From contig JAFUCA010000008.1 of NCBI GenBank assembly GCA_017459895.1, positions 1-64,000 of the forward strand: a DNA stretch of 64,000 nucleotides. Reading direction: 5' to 3'. A program made the position numbers and the translations under genes. The notes below the pieces were generated by a model that saw only the letters and a program-made list of their open reading frames with translations, was not told the origin of the DNA and searched no databases. Numbering within the stretch: position 1 is the stretch's first letter; each line of letters opens with the position of its first letter. Positions 1-8,785 of this stretch are shown here, piece by piece. Source of the stretch: Bacillota bacterium (GTDB lineage Bacteria; Bacillota; Clostridia; Peptostreptococcales; Anaerovoracaceae).

Positions 1-143
1 CCCTGCTTGTCACTCTCGGTCAGAAGAAGATCCGGGCTCGCCTCCAGGACTTCGGTCATACAGGATTCCCACTTTTCGAAATCAAAGGATGCCGGATCGG
101 TCTTCATCGGTGTTTTCTGTATCGTCTGCTTCATTGCCGTCAT
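1..143 (-). CDS. Partial gene of unknown function, 5' end only
   Basis: Read on the minus strand, an ATG at 143 opens a frame with no stop to the window edge (47 codons). A GGAG lies about 7 bases before it. The peptide starts MTAMKQTIQKTPMKTDPASF and continues with acidic, helical-looking sequence. I recognise no family. The start is the only plausible one with a ribosome site; an ATG at 134 is an alternative. The gene points away from the IS element, and the toxin-antitoxin promoter copy lies upstream of it in the opposite orientation. It could be spurious, but codon use looks like that of its neighbours. Confidence 0.45.
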   Translation of the reverse strand, partial: MTAMKQTIQKTPMKTDPASFDFEKWESCMTEVLEASPDLLLTESDKQ

Positions 144-179
144 TGGTCTGCTCCATTTCGTTGTGATCGTTCTGCCTCA

Positions 180-311
180 ATTATACATGAATTGCTGCCT
201 GCGGGGAAGCAGAGTATAAATAAGCAGTACATGAGCCGGCGGTTCATTGACACCGGCAAAAAATGCTGCTAGAATAATATTAGCTAAGTTAGCTAATTAG
301 ATTAAAAGAAC
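180..311. repeat. Left copy of 132-bp direct repeat flanking the IS (long target duplication)
   Basis: Bases 180-311 are identical to 2286-2417 (offset 2106), and identity stops at both ends. The two copies exactly flank the insertion sequence, as expected for a target-site duplication. IS1634-type elements are known for unusually long and variable duplications. The copy carries a promoter and a palindromic operator that belong to the toxin-antitoxin operon beyond the IS. Confidence 0.9.
247..300 (+). promoter_or_regulatory. Duplicated toxin-antitoxin promoter and operator, copy 1, reading into the IS
   Basis: TTGACA at 247-252, a 17-base spacer and TAGAAT at 270-275 form a near-consensus housekeeping promoter. 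At its predicted start point lie two copies of the palindrome TTAGCTAA (280-296), the kind of site an autoregulating Phd/YefM antitoxin binds. In this copy the promoter reads into the transposase gene, not into the antitoxin. Confidence 0.7.
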
Positions 312-396
312 CGGGAGTTTTACACTTTGAAATATAGAAAATCGCTGCGGGCATTGAAAAATGTCCGTTTTTCTTGTCAATAATCCAAGGTTTCTA

Positions 397-425
397 TTGC
401 GTCTTTCTGCGTCTTGTGGTATAAT
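397..425 (+). promoter_or_regulatory. Transposase promoter
   Basis: TTGCGT (397-402), a 17-base spacer and TATAAT (420-425) stand 26 bases before the transposase ATG. A GGAGG lies between promoter and start. The promoter is internal to the IS, so it travels with the element. Confidence 0.7.
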
Positions 426-451
426 ATACTTATGTATATGGAGGTAACGAT

Positions 452-2203
452 ATGCGCATCAGGACCACGAAGACAAAGAACGGACGTCTCTTCTACGTCA
501 TCAAGACATATTACGACAGCAAAGGCATCGAGCATTCGATGACCGTCGAGAAACTGGGCAACGAAAACGACATCCGTGCCAAGTACGGCTGCGATCCGGA
601 TGAGTGGGCGAAGGAACACGTCCGCCAGCTCAACGAGAAGGAAAAAGAAGAAAACCAGGAAATCACCCTGTCCTTCTCCCCGACCAAGCAACTGACCAAG
701 AACTACCGCTATGAATATCAGATCGGATATCTCTTCCCGCAGAAGGTCTACCATGAACTGAAGCTGGATCTGATCTGCAAGGCGATCTCCAAACGGCACT
801 CTTTCAAGTATGATCTGAACGAGATCCTCTCCCGCCTCATCTATGGCCGGATCATTGAGCCGGATTCCAAGCGGGCGACCTGCCGGTTCGCCGAGTCCCT
901 GATCGAACAGCCAGCCTTCAAAGATCATCAGGTATACCGGGCTCTCTCCGTTCTGGCAGAGGAATCCGACTTCATCCAGGAACAGCTCTACAAGAATAGC
1001 TTCGCTCTGGGCAAACGCCATACCGGTGTCATCTACTATGACTGCACCAACTTCTTCTTTGAGATCGAGCAGTCTGACGAGGATGGGCTCAGGGCCTACG
1101 GCAAGAGCAAAGAGAACCGCCCTCTGCCTTTGGTGGAGATGGGGATGTTCATCGATCATGACGGGATCCCCCTCGCCTTCTCCATCCATCCCGGCAACAC
1201 CAATGAGCAGGTTACGCTACGGCCGCTGGAAAAGAAGCTGCTCTCCGAGTTCGGGATGTCCAAATTCGTGGTCTGCACGGATGCTGGTCTGGCATCAATG
1301 GCGAACAAGCGCTTCAACAACATGCAGGATCGGGCATACATCACCACCCAGTCCCTGAAAAAACTGAAGAAAGAGTACAAGGACTGGGCGCTCTCGCCGG
1401 AAGGCTGGTCGCTGAGCGGCTCCCGCAAGGGCCGCGGCCGCAGGAAGTTCTTTAACCTCAGAGAACTTGATCCGGTCAAGGACTATGACAAGACCTTCTA
1501 CAAGGAATGCCTTGTGGACAGAGGCGACTTCGAGGAAACGCTGATCGTCACCTTCTCCCTGAAGTACCAGCAGTATCAGCGCAACATCCGCCAAGGTCAG
1601 ATCGACCGGGCGCAGCGGGCCATCGACAGCGGCAACGCTAAACGGAGAAAGAAGAACCAGCAGGACTTCCGCAGGTTCATCCAGAAGACATCGGTCACGG
1701 AGGACGGCGAAGTCGCGGAAGTCGTCCAGTGCACTCTGAACACCGAGCGGATCGCAGAAGAGGAAATGTACGACGGATTCTATGCGGTGACCCACAATCT
1801 GGAGGATGCTCCGGAAGACATCATCCGGGTAAACCACCAGAGATGGCAGATTGAGGAATGCTTCCGCATCATGAAGTCCGAGTTCGAGGCAAGACCGGCC
1901 TACGTCAGCCTGGAGGATCACATTGAAGCTCACTTCCTGACCTGTTATCTGGCGCTGGTTATCTACCGGTACATGGAGAAGAAACTTGGCGGCGCCTTCA
2001 CCTGCAGTCAGATCATCTCCACGCTCCAGGACATGTCCGTCCGGGAAGTGCTTGGAGAAGGATACCTGCCCAACTACATGCGGACCGACATCACCGATGC
2101 GCTCCACGACGCCTTCGGTTTCCGCACCGACTACAACATCATCCCATCCAAACAGATGAAGAAAACCGTCAAAGAATCCAAGACGCGGATCCGACACGCA
2201 TAA
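452..2203 (+). CDS. IS1634-family DDE transposase
   Basis: This 583-residue protein catalyses cut-and-paste movement of the surrounding element. DDE features are visible: the first Asp in YYDCTNFFFE (near residue 197), the second Asp in VCTDAGLAS (near 275), and the C-terminal signature HQRWQIEECFRIMK (near 470), whose R-x3-E-x6-K spacing is typical of IS4/IS1634 enzymes. The length matches full-length family members, with no frameshift or internal stop. The ATG at 452 follows GGAGG by 7 bases. The gene has its own promoter and also lies behind the duplicated toxin-antitoxin promoter. Confidence in the family is high; activity is inferred from intactness only. Confidence 0.95.
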   Translation: MRIRTTKTKNGRLFYVIKTYYDSKGIEHSMTVEKLGNENDIRAKYGCDPDEWAKEHVRQLNEKEKEENQEITLSFSPTKQLTKNYRYEYQIGYLFPQKVYHELKLDLICKAISKRHSFKYDLNEILSRLIYGRIIEPDSKRATCRFAESLIEQPAFKDHQVYRALSVLAEESDFIQEQLYKNSFALGKRHTGVIYYDCTNFFFEIEQSDEDGLRAYGKSKENRPLPLVEMGMFIDHDGIPLAFSIHPGNTNEQVTLRPLEKKLLSEFGMSKFVVCTDAGLASMANKRFNNMQDRAYITTQSLKKLKKEYKDWALSPEGWSLSGSRKGRGRRKFFNLRELDPVKDYDKTFYKECLVDRGDFEETLIVTFSLKYQQYQRNIRQGQIDRAQRAIDSGNAKRRKKNQQDFRRFIQKTSVTEDGEVAEVVQCTLNTERIAEEEMYDGFYAVTHNLEDAPEDIIRVNHQRWQIEECFRIMKSEFEARPAYVSLEDHIEAHFLTCYLALVIYRYMEKKLGGAFTCSQIISTLQDMSVREVLGEGYLPNYMRTDITDALHDAFGFRTDYNIIPSKQMKKTVKESKTRIRHA

Positions 2204-2217
2204 ATCTCAATATGATG

Positions 2218-2262
2218 AAATCCTCGAAGCCCTTTGATTCCAATGGGTTACGAGGATTTTTG
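2218..2262 (+). terminator. Terminator of the transposase gene
   Basis: AAATCCTCG (2218-2226) pairs with CGAGGATTTTT (2251-2261), and an inner GCCC/GGGT stem extends it. The T-run follows directly. It lies inside the IS and would limit read-through from the transposase into the toxin-antitoxin genes. Confidence 0.7.
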
Positions 2263-2285
2263 CTGTCTAAACTGTAAAAGACCGG

Positions 2286-2417
2286 ATTATACATGAATTG
2301 CTGCCTGCGGGGAAGCAGAGTATAAATAAGCAGTACATGAGCCGGCGGTTCATTGACACCGGCAAAAAATGCTGCTAGAATAATATTAGCTAAGTTAGCT
2401 AATTAGATTAAAAGAAC
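2286..2417. repeat. Right copy of the 132-bp direct repeat
   Basis: Identical to 180-311. This copy retains its native position in front of the antitoxin gene, whose ribosome site begins about 10 bases downstream. The insertion therefore did not cut the operon off from its promoter. Confidence 0.9.
2353..2406 (+). promoter_or_regulatory. Toxin-antitoxin promoter and operator, copy 2 (native position)
   Basis: TTGACA (2353-2358), 17 bases, TAGAAT (2376-2381), then the double palindrome TTAGCTAA-G-TTAGCTAA at about 2386-2402 covering the predicted transcription start. Palindromes at this place fit autorepression by a Phd/YefM antitoxin or its toxin complex. That binding is inferred, not shown. 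Confidence 0.7.
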
Positions 2418-2437
2418 GAACCGTCAGGAGAGATCCC

Positions 2438-2683
2438 ATGGAAACAGTCAATATATTCAAGGCGAAAACAGACCTTTCGAAATTGATCAGGAAGATAGAA
2501 CAGAAGGATGAAGATAAGGTGATCCTCGCCAGAAACGGGAAGCCGGTGGCAATGCTGGTGCCCTATGTCCCGGAGGAGAAGAAATCCAGGATCGGTACTG
2601 CCAGGGGCAGATTTTCTGTTCCGGAGGATATCGACTCGTACGATGATGAAATTCTTGCCCTCTTTGGGCTCGGAGGAGTATAG
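2438..2683 (+). CDS. Phd/YefM-family antitoxin
   Basis: This 81-residue protein has the classical Phd/YefM N-terminal fold signature: METVNIFKAKTDLSKLI followed by VILARNGKPVAMLVPY. That part dimerises and binds operator DNA. The acidic C-terminal tail (VPEDIDSYDDEILALFG) is the usual toxin-wrapping segment. A GTCAGGAGAG ribosome site stands 7 bases before the ATG. The PIN toxin gene starts 2 bases after its stop, so the two are translationally coupled. It should neutralise the toxin and repress the shared promoter. The same operator sequence now also lies upstream of the transposase. Confidence 0.9.
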   Translation: METVNIFKAKTDLSKLIRKIEQKDEDKVILARNGKPVAMLVPYVPEEKKSRIGTARGRFSVPEDIDSYDDEILALFGLGGV

Positions 2684-2685
2684 CG

Positions 2686-3090
2686 ATGAATCTGCTGCTT
2701 GACACACATGTGCTGCTGTGGACGCTCATTGATGATGCGAAACTATCCGAGAAAGCCAGAGCGATGATCGATGATTTCGAGAATGTGATCTTTTACAGTA
2801 CGGCAGCTTTATGGGAGGTTCAGATCAAATATGAACTTCATCCGGAGGCACTCGAAATCGATGCAGAATTATTGAGGGACCTTCTGGAGGATGCAGGTTT
2901 CGGAGAACTGCCGATTCGGGGAGCGCATACGATCGCCCTGGGGACGCTGAAGAAGAGAGAAGGAACACCGCCCCACCGGGATCCTTTTGACCGTCTGATG
3001 ATCGCCCAGGCGAAGTCAGAGAAAATGAGACTGCTTACAGCCGACGGGAAGATGCAGTACTACGACGAAGAATGCATAGAGCCTGTTTGA
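2686..3090 (+). CDS. PIN-domain (VapC-type) toxin ribonuclease
   Basis: This 134-residue PIN-domain protein is partnered with a Phd-type antitoxin, a common pairing in the COG3744 group. The metal-binding acidic residues appear in order: Asp6 in LLLDTH, Glu44 in ALWEVQIK, Asp99/Asp102 in HRDPFDRLMIAQA and Asp120 in LLTADGKM. These normally hold Mg or Mn for RNA cleavage, often of tRNA in this family. The target here cannot be told from sequence. Full length, no damage. GGAGG stands just before its ATG inside the end of the antitoxin gene. Confidence 0.9.
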   Translation: MNLLLDTHVLLWTLIDDAKLSEKARAMIDDFENVIFYSTAALWEVQIKYELHPEALEIDAELLRDLLEDAGFGELPIRGAHTIALGTLKKREGTPPHRDPFDRLMIAQAKSEKMRLLTADGKMQYYDEECIEPV

Positions 3091-3097
3091 GCAGGCT
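3080..3097. terminator. Short bidirectional hairpin between convergent genes
   Basis: AGCCTG and CAGGCT form a 6-bp stem across the toxin stop codon, 6 bases before the convergent hypA stop. There is only a weak T-run (CTTATT), so termination is plausible but weak. Confidence 0.35.
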
Positions 3098-3459
3098 TAT
3101 TCCCCGCAGAAGGAATCGATCAGAAGCTCGTCGCCGCTGAGGATTTCATGGGACGCGCTTTCGCAGCGGGGGCAGACAGCCTTTGCGTAAGCTTCCAGGG
3201 TCGAGGGGAAGGGATGGCCGCAGGCGCGGCAGCGGAGCAGGACCGGCCGGTATTCGATGTCCAGCCGGGCTCCCGAAAACAGCCCCCGGGCCTGGTCTGC
3301 AGAAGTCAGCAGATGGAACGCGATCTCCATCTGCTCGGGAACGGCGCCCCGCAGTTCCCCGATCACCAGCCGGATGTCCGAAACGTGACAGATTCCCAGC
3401 TCTTTCGCCCGGCGCTCCACGGCGTCCAGTGTAAATTGAATCAAAGATGTTTCGTGCAT
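3097..3459 (-). CDS. hypA: HypA-type nickel metallochaperone
   Basis: A 120-residue HypA/HybF protein. It has the obligatory MH start (His2, the nickel ligand) and the zinc site CRAC...CPRC (Cys77, Cys80, Cys96, Cys99). The family delivers nickel to [NiFe]-hydrogenase, and sometimes urease, during maturation. No hydrogenase structural or other hyp genes are in the window. The upstream neighbour is an Fe-S protein 15 bases away on the same strand, so the two are probably one operon. Length is normal. The nickel role is family knowledge; the client enzyme is unknown here, and the NPN-cofactor gene larE lies 32 kb away. Confidence 0.92.
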   Translation of the reverse strand: MHETSLIQFTLDAVERRAKELGICHVSDIRLVIGELRGAVPEQMEIAFHLLTSADQARGLFSGARLDIEYRPVLLRCRACGHPFPSTLEAYAKAVCPRCESASHEILSGDELLIDSFCGE

Positions 3460-3474
3460 GCCCTTTGGCGCTCC

Positions 3475-4656
3475 CTACAGATAGATCCGGTCCACACAGT
3501 AGCGGTCCGGTCCCGGTGCGTCCGGGGCAGCCTGCATTTTCAGCACGGAAGCGGGGCAGCGGGAAACGCACTGTCCGCAGCCGATGCATTTGCTATCGTT
3601 AATAAACATTCCGAAGGCATCGGCGCCCACCGCGCCCATCTGACAGGCGCTGACGCAGCGGCCGCAGTGAATGCAGCTTTCGGGACGTACGATCCTCACC
3701 CGGTATCTGGAACGCTGGGCCATCGAATCCTCGTTTCTGGCCATGGTGCGCAGACAGATGCAGCAGCAGGAGCAGCAATTGCAGAGAGACAGGGGATGCT
3801 GGAAGTTGCTGGTGACCTGTACCAGACCCAGATCCCGCAGCTCTTCCAGAAGCTTTCGCGCCTCATCGCGGGACAGTTCCTTGCCCCAGCCGCCCTGGAT
3901 CGCCTCATAGGCAGCCTCGTTAAAGAGGAAGCACACATCCTTGATGGGATACTCGCAGGCCCGGTCTCCGCGGTTTTCGATGGCCTGCCGGCAGACACAG
4001 TTGATGACCGCGATGTGATCGCAGCGGCTCAGCAGATCTTCGCACAGATCGGAAGGGATCACCTCTCTGGTGTCGGGGATCTCCACGTTCATGACCACAC
4101 GTCCGTCGCTGCGGCGGCCCGTAATCGAAATGGGATCCGGAAGGACCCGGTGTTCCGGAGCCATGAGACGAAGCTTGGATCCGTCCACGTCGGCGATGTA
4201 GAGCCAGAAATCCTGAATCGCCCGGCCCAGCGGGGTCCGGTCATTGGAATCGATGGCGGCGTAGCACAGATACAGAAGGTAGGTGCGCATGTAACCCGTG
4301 CCTCCATCCGTCCGCGGCAGCGGTGTCAGGAAGCCCTTCGCGATCAGATGTTCCGTCAGAGCCTGGAATCCCGGCTTCAGATCGTCCTCCGCGTTCCCGT
4401 ACGCTTCTTCCGGGCGCAAAGGCTGGACGCGATAGTTGAAATCCGGGTAGGCAAACCACGCGCGGCATTCCTCCGCGGTCAGCGTCTGCCTGAGGCCGGC
4501 CAGAAAAGCATCGCGGTTCGGCAGCCGCATATAGGGGTGCTCCAGTGCAGTCAGAACCCGTTCGTGGGGATCCTGTGACTCACCGGTTTTGGCCTTTTCG
4601 TACTGATCCAGATGATCTCTCAGCAGCTGATACATGCTGGCAAAATTATCTGTCAT
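3475..4656 (-). CDS. Ferredoxin-type 4Fe-4S protein with Cys-rich central region
   Basis: A 393-residue cytoplasmic protein, starting at the ATG at 4656, which has GGGAGG 7 bases upstream; an in-frame ATG 5 codons earlier lacks one. Two classical [4Fe-4S] motifs lie at the C-terminus: CIHCGRCVSAC (328-338) and CIGCGQCVSRCP (357-368). A central cysteine cluster includes CVCRQ (220-224), Cys234, Cys242 and CNCCSCCCIC (292-301), which may hold further metal. The N-terminal 200 residues look helical. It is first in a two-gene operon with hypA, which suggests an electron-transfer or maturation role. No specific enzyme can be named. Confidence 0.8.
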   Translation of the reverse strand: MTDNFASMYQLLRDHLDQYEKAKTGESQDPHERVLTALEHPYMRLPNRDAFLAGLRQTLTAEECRAWFAYPDFNYRVQPLRPEEAYGNAEDDLKPGFQALTEHLIAKGFLTPLPRTDGGTGYMRTYLLYLCYAAIDSNDRTPLGRAIQDFWLYIADVDGSKLRLMAPEHRVLPDPISITGRRSDGRVVMNVEIPDTREVIPSDLCEDLLSRCDHIAVINCVCRQAIENRGDRACEYPIKDVCFLFNEAAYEAIQGGWGKELSRDEARKLLEELRDLGLVQVTSNFQHPLSLCNCCSCCCICLRTMARNEDSMAQRSRYRVRIVRPESCIHCGRCVSACQMGAVGADAFGMFINDSKCIGCGQCVSRCPASVLKMQAAPDAPGPDRYCVDRIYL

Positions 4657-4703
4657 AGCGTTCCCTCCCATACCGGCCGTTTCGGCGCCGGCCCCTGCTG
4701 CCC

Positions 4704-4712
4704 ATTATACCA
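4704..4712 (-). promoter_or_regulatory. Extended -10 promoter for the Fe-S protein/hypA operon
   Basis: On the minus strand TGGTATAAT is an extended -10 (TGnTATAAT) about 48 bases before the start codon. The -35 is poor. GC-rich arms, GGCCCC and GGGGCC, flank the -10 as an inverted repeat that might form a hairpin or operator. Confidence 0.5.
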
Positions 4713-4754
4713 CAGCGGGGCCTGCGAAGCTATAACGCGAGGCCATATCGCCAA

Positions 4755-6116
4755 TCAGCGATGCGACTGAATGAGCCGGCTGTACCACCAGGCACTGTCC
4801 TTGGGGATGCGCTGCTGGGTCCGGTAATCCACGAAGACCAGGCCGAACCGGTCATCGTAGCCGGAATGCCACTCGAGATTGTCCGTGAAGGACCAGTGGA
4901 AGTAGCCGGCGATGGGAATGCTGTCCGCGCAGGCCGCGGAGAGCTCGCCCAGATAGCGCTGCAGGAAATCGATCCGGTCCGGATCATGTACTTTGCCGTC
5001 GAGAAAGATCCGGTCGTGGCAGCTCTGCCCGTTTTCGGTGATGCAGAGGGGAAGGCCGTAACGTTCGTAAATCTGCCGGCAGCCCCAGTACATGACCTGC
5101 GGGGTGACCGGCCATTTCAGAGAGGTGCGGGGGTATCCCGGATACTTCGGCGACGGGGCGTAGTCATTTGAAGGATCCAGTTCCGTTCCATTGTATATAT
5201 TCAGCCCGATGAAGTCCGGGATCTGATGGATCAGCTCCAGATCCGAAGTGCTGACCTTCTCTGCGCAGGCGGCCCAGGGGGAGGCGGGATCCTCCGGGTA
5301 ATGGCCGGTGCAGACCGGATCCAGGAACCACTGGTGGTTGAACCAGCAGACGGCTTCCTCCGCGTCTTCAGGGACCGGTGTATGGAAGCTGAACTCGCTG
5401 AGAGCCCCGGGGGTCTTTTCCGTATGTTCCGGAAGATAGCCCAGCGTGCCGGTGGAGGATATGCCGATCCGGTAGTCTGCAGACGCTTTGCGGATCTCTT
5501 TCGCCGCAAGGCCGTGGGCCAGCATCAGGTGATGCCAGCAGGCAAAGAGCTGATCGTCAGGCAGTTTCCGCCCCGGAGCATGCAGCCCGGCACCGTACCC
5601 CAGACCGATGATGATCTGCGGCTCATTGATGGTCATGATATGAGAGACCCTGCCGGCGAAATGCCGGGCGATCACAGCGGAGAATTCCGCGAAGGCCTCC
5701 GCCGTTTCTCTGGCCTCCCATCCGCCGCGCTCCTGGAGCGCCTGGGGAAGATCCCAGTGGTACAGGGTGATCCACGGAGTGATGCCCCGGGCGAGACAGC
5801 CGTCCACGACGCGGTCATAGTAAGCGAGCCCTGCCTCGTTGATTGCTCCGGTGCCCTGCGGGAGCACCCGGGGCCAGCTGATGCTGAAGCGGTAATTGGG
5901 AATGCCCAGATTTTGCATCAGATCCAGATCCTCTTCCAGCCGGTGGTAGGCGTCGCAGGCCACATCTCCCGTGAACCCGCCGGCGATCGCCCCCGGCTGA
6001 TGGCTGAAAACGTCCCAGATGGACGGCCCTTTACCGTCCTCTGCGGGAGCGCCCTCGATCTGATAGGACGCGCTGGCACAGCCCCAGATGAAATCCTTCG
6101 GGAAAGTCAGTTCCAT
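4755..6116 (-). CDS. GH1 beta-glucosidase / 6-phospho-beta-glucosidase family
   Basis: A 453-residue family 1 glycoside hydrolase of normal length, without a signal peptide, so cytoplasmic. The acid/base Glu165 lies in TINEPQ and the nucleophile Glu361 in CITENGQ. The N-terminal FPKDFIWGCASASYQIEG and the YRFSISWPRVLP segment are also diagnostic. It hydrolyses beta-glucosides taken up by the cell. Because a cellobiose phosphorylase gene is 14 bases upstream in the same operon and the transporter is ABC-type rather than PTS, the substrate is more likely unphosphorylated cello-oligosaccharide. It would complement phosphorolysis. The substrate is inferred from context. Confidence 0.92.
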   Translation of the reverse strand: MELTFPKDFIWGCASASYQIEGAPAEDGKGPSIWDVFSHQPGAIAGGFTGDVACDAYHRLEEDLDLMQNLGIPNYRFSISWPRVLPQGTGAINEAGLAYYDRVVDGCLARGITPWITLYHWDLPQALQERGGWEARETAEAFAEFSAVIARHFAGRVSHIMTINEPQIIIGLGYGAGLHAPGRKLPDDQLFACWHHLMLAHGLAAKEIRKASADYRIGISSTGTLGYLPEHTEKTPGALSEFSFHTPVPEDAEEAVCWFNHQWFLDPVCTGHYPEDPASPWAACAEKVSTSDLELIHQIPDFIGLNIYNGTELDPSNDYAPSPKYPGYPRTSLKWPVTPQVMYWGCRQIYERYGLPLCITENGQSCHDRIFLDGKVHDPDRIDFLQRYLGELSAACADSIPIAGYFHWSFTDNLEWHSGYDDRFGLVFVDYRTQQRIPKDSAWWYSRLIQSHR

Positions 6117-6130
6117 AAGCGTCTCCTCCG

Positions 6131-8566
6131 TTATCCCATGACGACCTGCACATCAACCGTGCTCCCGGGCTCTGCGATCGGGAGCATCTGGCCGCTGACG
6201 GGGATGCCGTCTGCGGTCATGGAGCGGATGCCTTTTTCGACCCCCTCAGGATTGGTCACCGTGATCTGATAAACGGCGCCGCGGTATCTGCGGCTGCAGC
6301 GGAACCCTTTCCAATCGACCGGAATGCAGGGATCGACCACCAGACCGTCCAGACAGGGCCGGATCCCCAGGATATACTGGCTGATGGCGGTAAACGTCCA
6401 GGCGGCTGTGCCGGTGAGCCAGCTGTTCTTGCCCTCGCCGGGCTTCGCTGCGTCCCTGCCGGCGATCATCTGACAGTAGACGTAGGGCTCGGTGCGATGG
6501 ATCTCGCTGATGTCCTCAAGATAGATCGGACAGGTTTTGCGGAAGAGATCAAAGGCTCTGCCGCCATGGCCCAGTTCCGTCTCGGCGCAGACGATCCACG
6601 GATTGTTGTGACAGAAGATGCCGGCGTTTTCCTTATAGCCCGGCGGATAGGAGGTGATCTCACCCAGCTCCGGATGATAGACCGTGTAGGCCGGCTGCAG
6701 CAGAACGATGCCGTAGTCGGTCTCCAGATGCTCCGCCACGCTGTCCAGCGCCTGCTGCGCCTGGCCGGTCTCCACACCGATGCCCGCCATCACGCACATA
6801 CCCTGGGGCTCGATGAAGATATTTCCTTCCTCGCAAAGGCTGGAGCCCACCGGATGGGAGAATGCGTCATAGGCCCGGCGGAACCACGCGCCATCCCAGC
6901 CGGCATCCAGCGCTGCCTCAGTCATCGCATCCACATCCCGGAGGATCTCCTCCGCTTCGTCATTCCGGCCGATGCGACGGCAGATGTCCGCGTATTCCCG
7001 TCCGTACTTGACGAACATACCGGCGATAAAGACGCTCTCCGCCACCGGACCTTCGCTGGGGCCGGTGGTCTGGAAACTCTCCCCGGGTTCCTCCGAGAAG
7101 CAGTTCAGGTTCAGACAGTCGTTCCAGTCCGCGCGCCCGATCAGCGGCAGCTTATGGGGTCCCAGGTGGGTCCGGGTGAAGCCGATGCTCCGGCGCAGGT
7201 GCTCCATCAGGGGCACGGCGCTGTCCGGATCGTTGTCAAAGGGGCACCGTTCCTCCAGGATCGAGTAGTCTCCCGTCTCCCGCAGGTAGGCGCTGGTGCC
7301 GGCGATCAGCCACAGCGGATCATCGTTGAAGCCGCTGCCGACGGCCAGGTTGCCCCGCTTGGTCAGGGGCTGGTACTGATGATAGGCGCTGCCGTCGGGG
7401 AACTGGGTGCTGGCGATGTCCAGGATCCGCTCCCGGGCCCGCTCCGGGATCAGATGAACGAATCCCAGAAGATCCTGGCAGGAGTCCCGGAAGCCCATAC
7501 CCCGGCCCATGCCGCTCTCGAAGTAGCTGGCGGAGCGGCTCATATTAAATGTAACCATGCACTGGTATTGATTCCAGATATTCACCAGCCGGTTCAGCTT
7601 CTCGTCGCCGCTTTCGATGTGATAGGACGAAAGCAGTTTCGTCCAGTAATCCTTCAGCGCCTCCAGCGCCGCGTCAAACTGAGCGTCGGTCCGGTAGCGG
7701 GACAGCAGCTTCTCCGCCGGAGCCTTGTTGATCACGCCCGGCGAAACGAATTTCTGATCCTTCGGGTTTTCGCAGTAGGCCAGAACGAAGATGCGCGAAA
7801 CAGTTTCGCCGGGGGCCAGCTGCAGCCGGATGTGGTGACTTCCCACCGGAGCCCATCCGTGGGCAATGCTGTTCCGGCTTTCGCCTTCAAGAACGGAGGC
7901 GGGGGAAGCGGGGCTGCCGTAGGTGCCGGCGAAGGCGTCCCGGTCGGTGTCAAAGCCGTCAATTGGGCTGTTGACGGAGAAGACAGCGAAATGCCGGCGC
8001 CGCTCGCGGTATTCGCTCTTATGATAGATCTCGCTGCCGCAGACCTCCACCTCGCCGATGGAATAGTTTCTCTGGAAGTTGGTGGAGTCATCATTGGCGT
8101 CCCACAGGCAGAATTCCACATAGCTGAAGAGATCCAGCTCCTGCGTTTCGCTGGTTTCGTTCGTCAGGGTGATCCGGGTCACCTCGCAGGGATCCTCCAG
8201 CGGAACGAAAACCTCCTGACGGGCGGCAATTCCGTCTTTGGCGCCCTCGATCACCGTATATCCCAGACCGTGGCGGCAGCGGTAGCGGTCCAGCTCGGTC
8301 TGGCTCGGCTGCCAGCCGGGATTCCAGACCGTATCTCCAGCCTTTATATAATAGTAGATACCGTTGCTGTCCAGAGGGCTGTCATTGTAGCGATAGCGGG
8401 TCAGCCGCAAAAGCCTGGCATCCCTGTAAAAGCAGTAGCCGCCGGCAGTATTTGAAATCAGACGGAAGAACTCACCGGATCCCAGATAGTTGATCCAGGG
8501 AAGGGGAGTCGTTGGAGCGGTAATAACATATTCTCTGTTTTCGTCGTCGAAATATCCGAACTTCAT
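6131..8566 (-). CDS. cbpA: GH94 cellobiose phosphorylase
   Basis: An 811-residue GH94 enzyme that splits cellobiose with phosphate into glucose-1-phosphate and glucose, saving ATP. From [16 protein letters not shown] onward it closely resembles the clostridial cellobiose phosphorylase I know: same length, YPWINYLG-type start (here LPWINYLG), [37 protein letters not shown], and the ADWNDCLN segment holding the catalytic Asp. The start at 8566 has GGGAGG 7 bases upstream; an in-frame ATG 11 codons earlier has no good site. It leads an operon with the GH1 gene and is divergent from a LacI regulator, with an operator just inside its transcript. Confidence 0.93.
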   Translation of the reverse strand: MKFGYFDDENREYVITAPTTPLPWINYLGSGEFFRLISNTAGGYCFYRDARLLRLTRYRYNDSPLDSNGIYYYIKAGDTVWNPGWQPSQTELDRYRCRHGLGYTVIEGAKDGIAARQEVFVPLEDPCEVTRITLTNETSETQELDLFSYVEFCLWDANDDSTNFQRNYSIGEVEVCGSEIYHKSEYRERRRHFAVFSVNSPIDGFDTDRDAFAGTYGSPASPASVLEGESRNSIAHGWAPVGSHHIRLQLAPGETVSRIFVLAYCENPKDQKFVSPGVINKAPAEKLLSRYRTDAQFDAALEALKDYWTKLLSSYHIESGDEKLNRLVNIWNQYQCMVTFNMSRSASYFESGMGRGMGFRDSCQDLLGFVHLIPERARERILDIASTQFPDGSAYHQYQPLTKRGNLAVGSGFNDDPLWLIAGTSAYLRETGDYSILEERCPFDNDPDSAVPLMEHLRRSIGFTRTHLGPHKLPLIGRADWNDCLNLNCFSEEPGESFQTTGPSEGPVAESVFIAGMFVKYGREYADICRRIGRNDEAEEILRDVDAMTEAALDAGWDGAWFRRAYDAFSHPVGSSLCEEGNIFIEPQGMCVMAGIGVETGQAQQALDSVAEHLETDYGIVLLQPAYTVYHPELGEITSYPPGYKENAGIFCHNNPWIVCAETELGHGGRAFDLFRKTCPIYLEDISEIHRTEPYVYCQMIAGRDAAKPGEGKNSWLTGTAAWTFTAISQYILGIRPCLDGLVVDPCIPVDWKGFRCSRRYRGAVYQITVTNPEGVEKGIRSMTADGIPVSGQMLPIAEPGSTVDVQVVMG

Positions 8567-8608
8567 AGGTAAACCTCCCGGTAAGAAAATATTTTTCACG
8601 ATCTTAAA

Positions 8609-8745
8609 GAAACCGTTTTCGTTGAAATTAACGCCATTATACAGTACTTCCGGGATAAAAGTAAATAACTTTTACGAAAACGTTTGAAATTTATGGTTGA
8701 CGCCGGGAGAAAAACAAGTTACAATGATTTCACGAAAACGTATTC
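8609..8745. promoter_or_regulatory. Divergent promoters with three LacI-type operators
   Basis: Three copies of ACGAAAACGNNTT are present: 8609-8622 (minus strand), 8674-8687 and 8732-8745. All have the central CG usual for LacI-family sites. The rightward promoter is TTGACG (8697-8702), 17 bases, TACAAT (8720-8725); it sits exactly between operators 2 and 3. The leftward -10 is TATAAT at 8636-8641, and operator 1 lies just downstream of it. The layout supports control of both the phosphorylase operon and the regulator/transporter operon by the adjacent LacI protein. Confidence 0.75.
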
Positions 8746-8785
8746 GCCAACAGTGGGGAGTTTACCGCAGAAAGGAGAAAAGGAA

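Larger units (their letters stand above)
312..2285 (+). mobile_element. IS1634-family insertion sequence, complete
   Basis: The element is 1974 bp with one transposase gene. Its ends form imperfect terminal inverted repeats: left CGGGAGTTTTACACTTT, right (reverse complement) CCGGTCTTTTACAGTTT, 13 of 17 identical without gaps. A perfect 132-bp direct duplication flanks it, which fits the IS1634 family and not classical IS4 elements, whose duplications are short. The transposase frame is intact and the flanking duplication undamaged, so insertion is probably recent and the element may still be active. Confidence 0.9.

Noticed and set aside
7..219. A 70-codon plus-strand frame at the left edge
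   Set aside because: It has no ribosome site and runs into the 132-bp repeat; the minus-strand frame from 143 looks more like a real gene.
3148..4578. A 476-codon open frame on the plus strand
   Set aside because: Antisense to hypA and the Fe-S protein gene; composition is not protein-like and no start site is supported.
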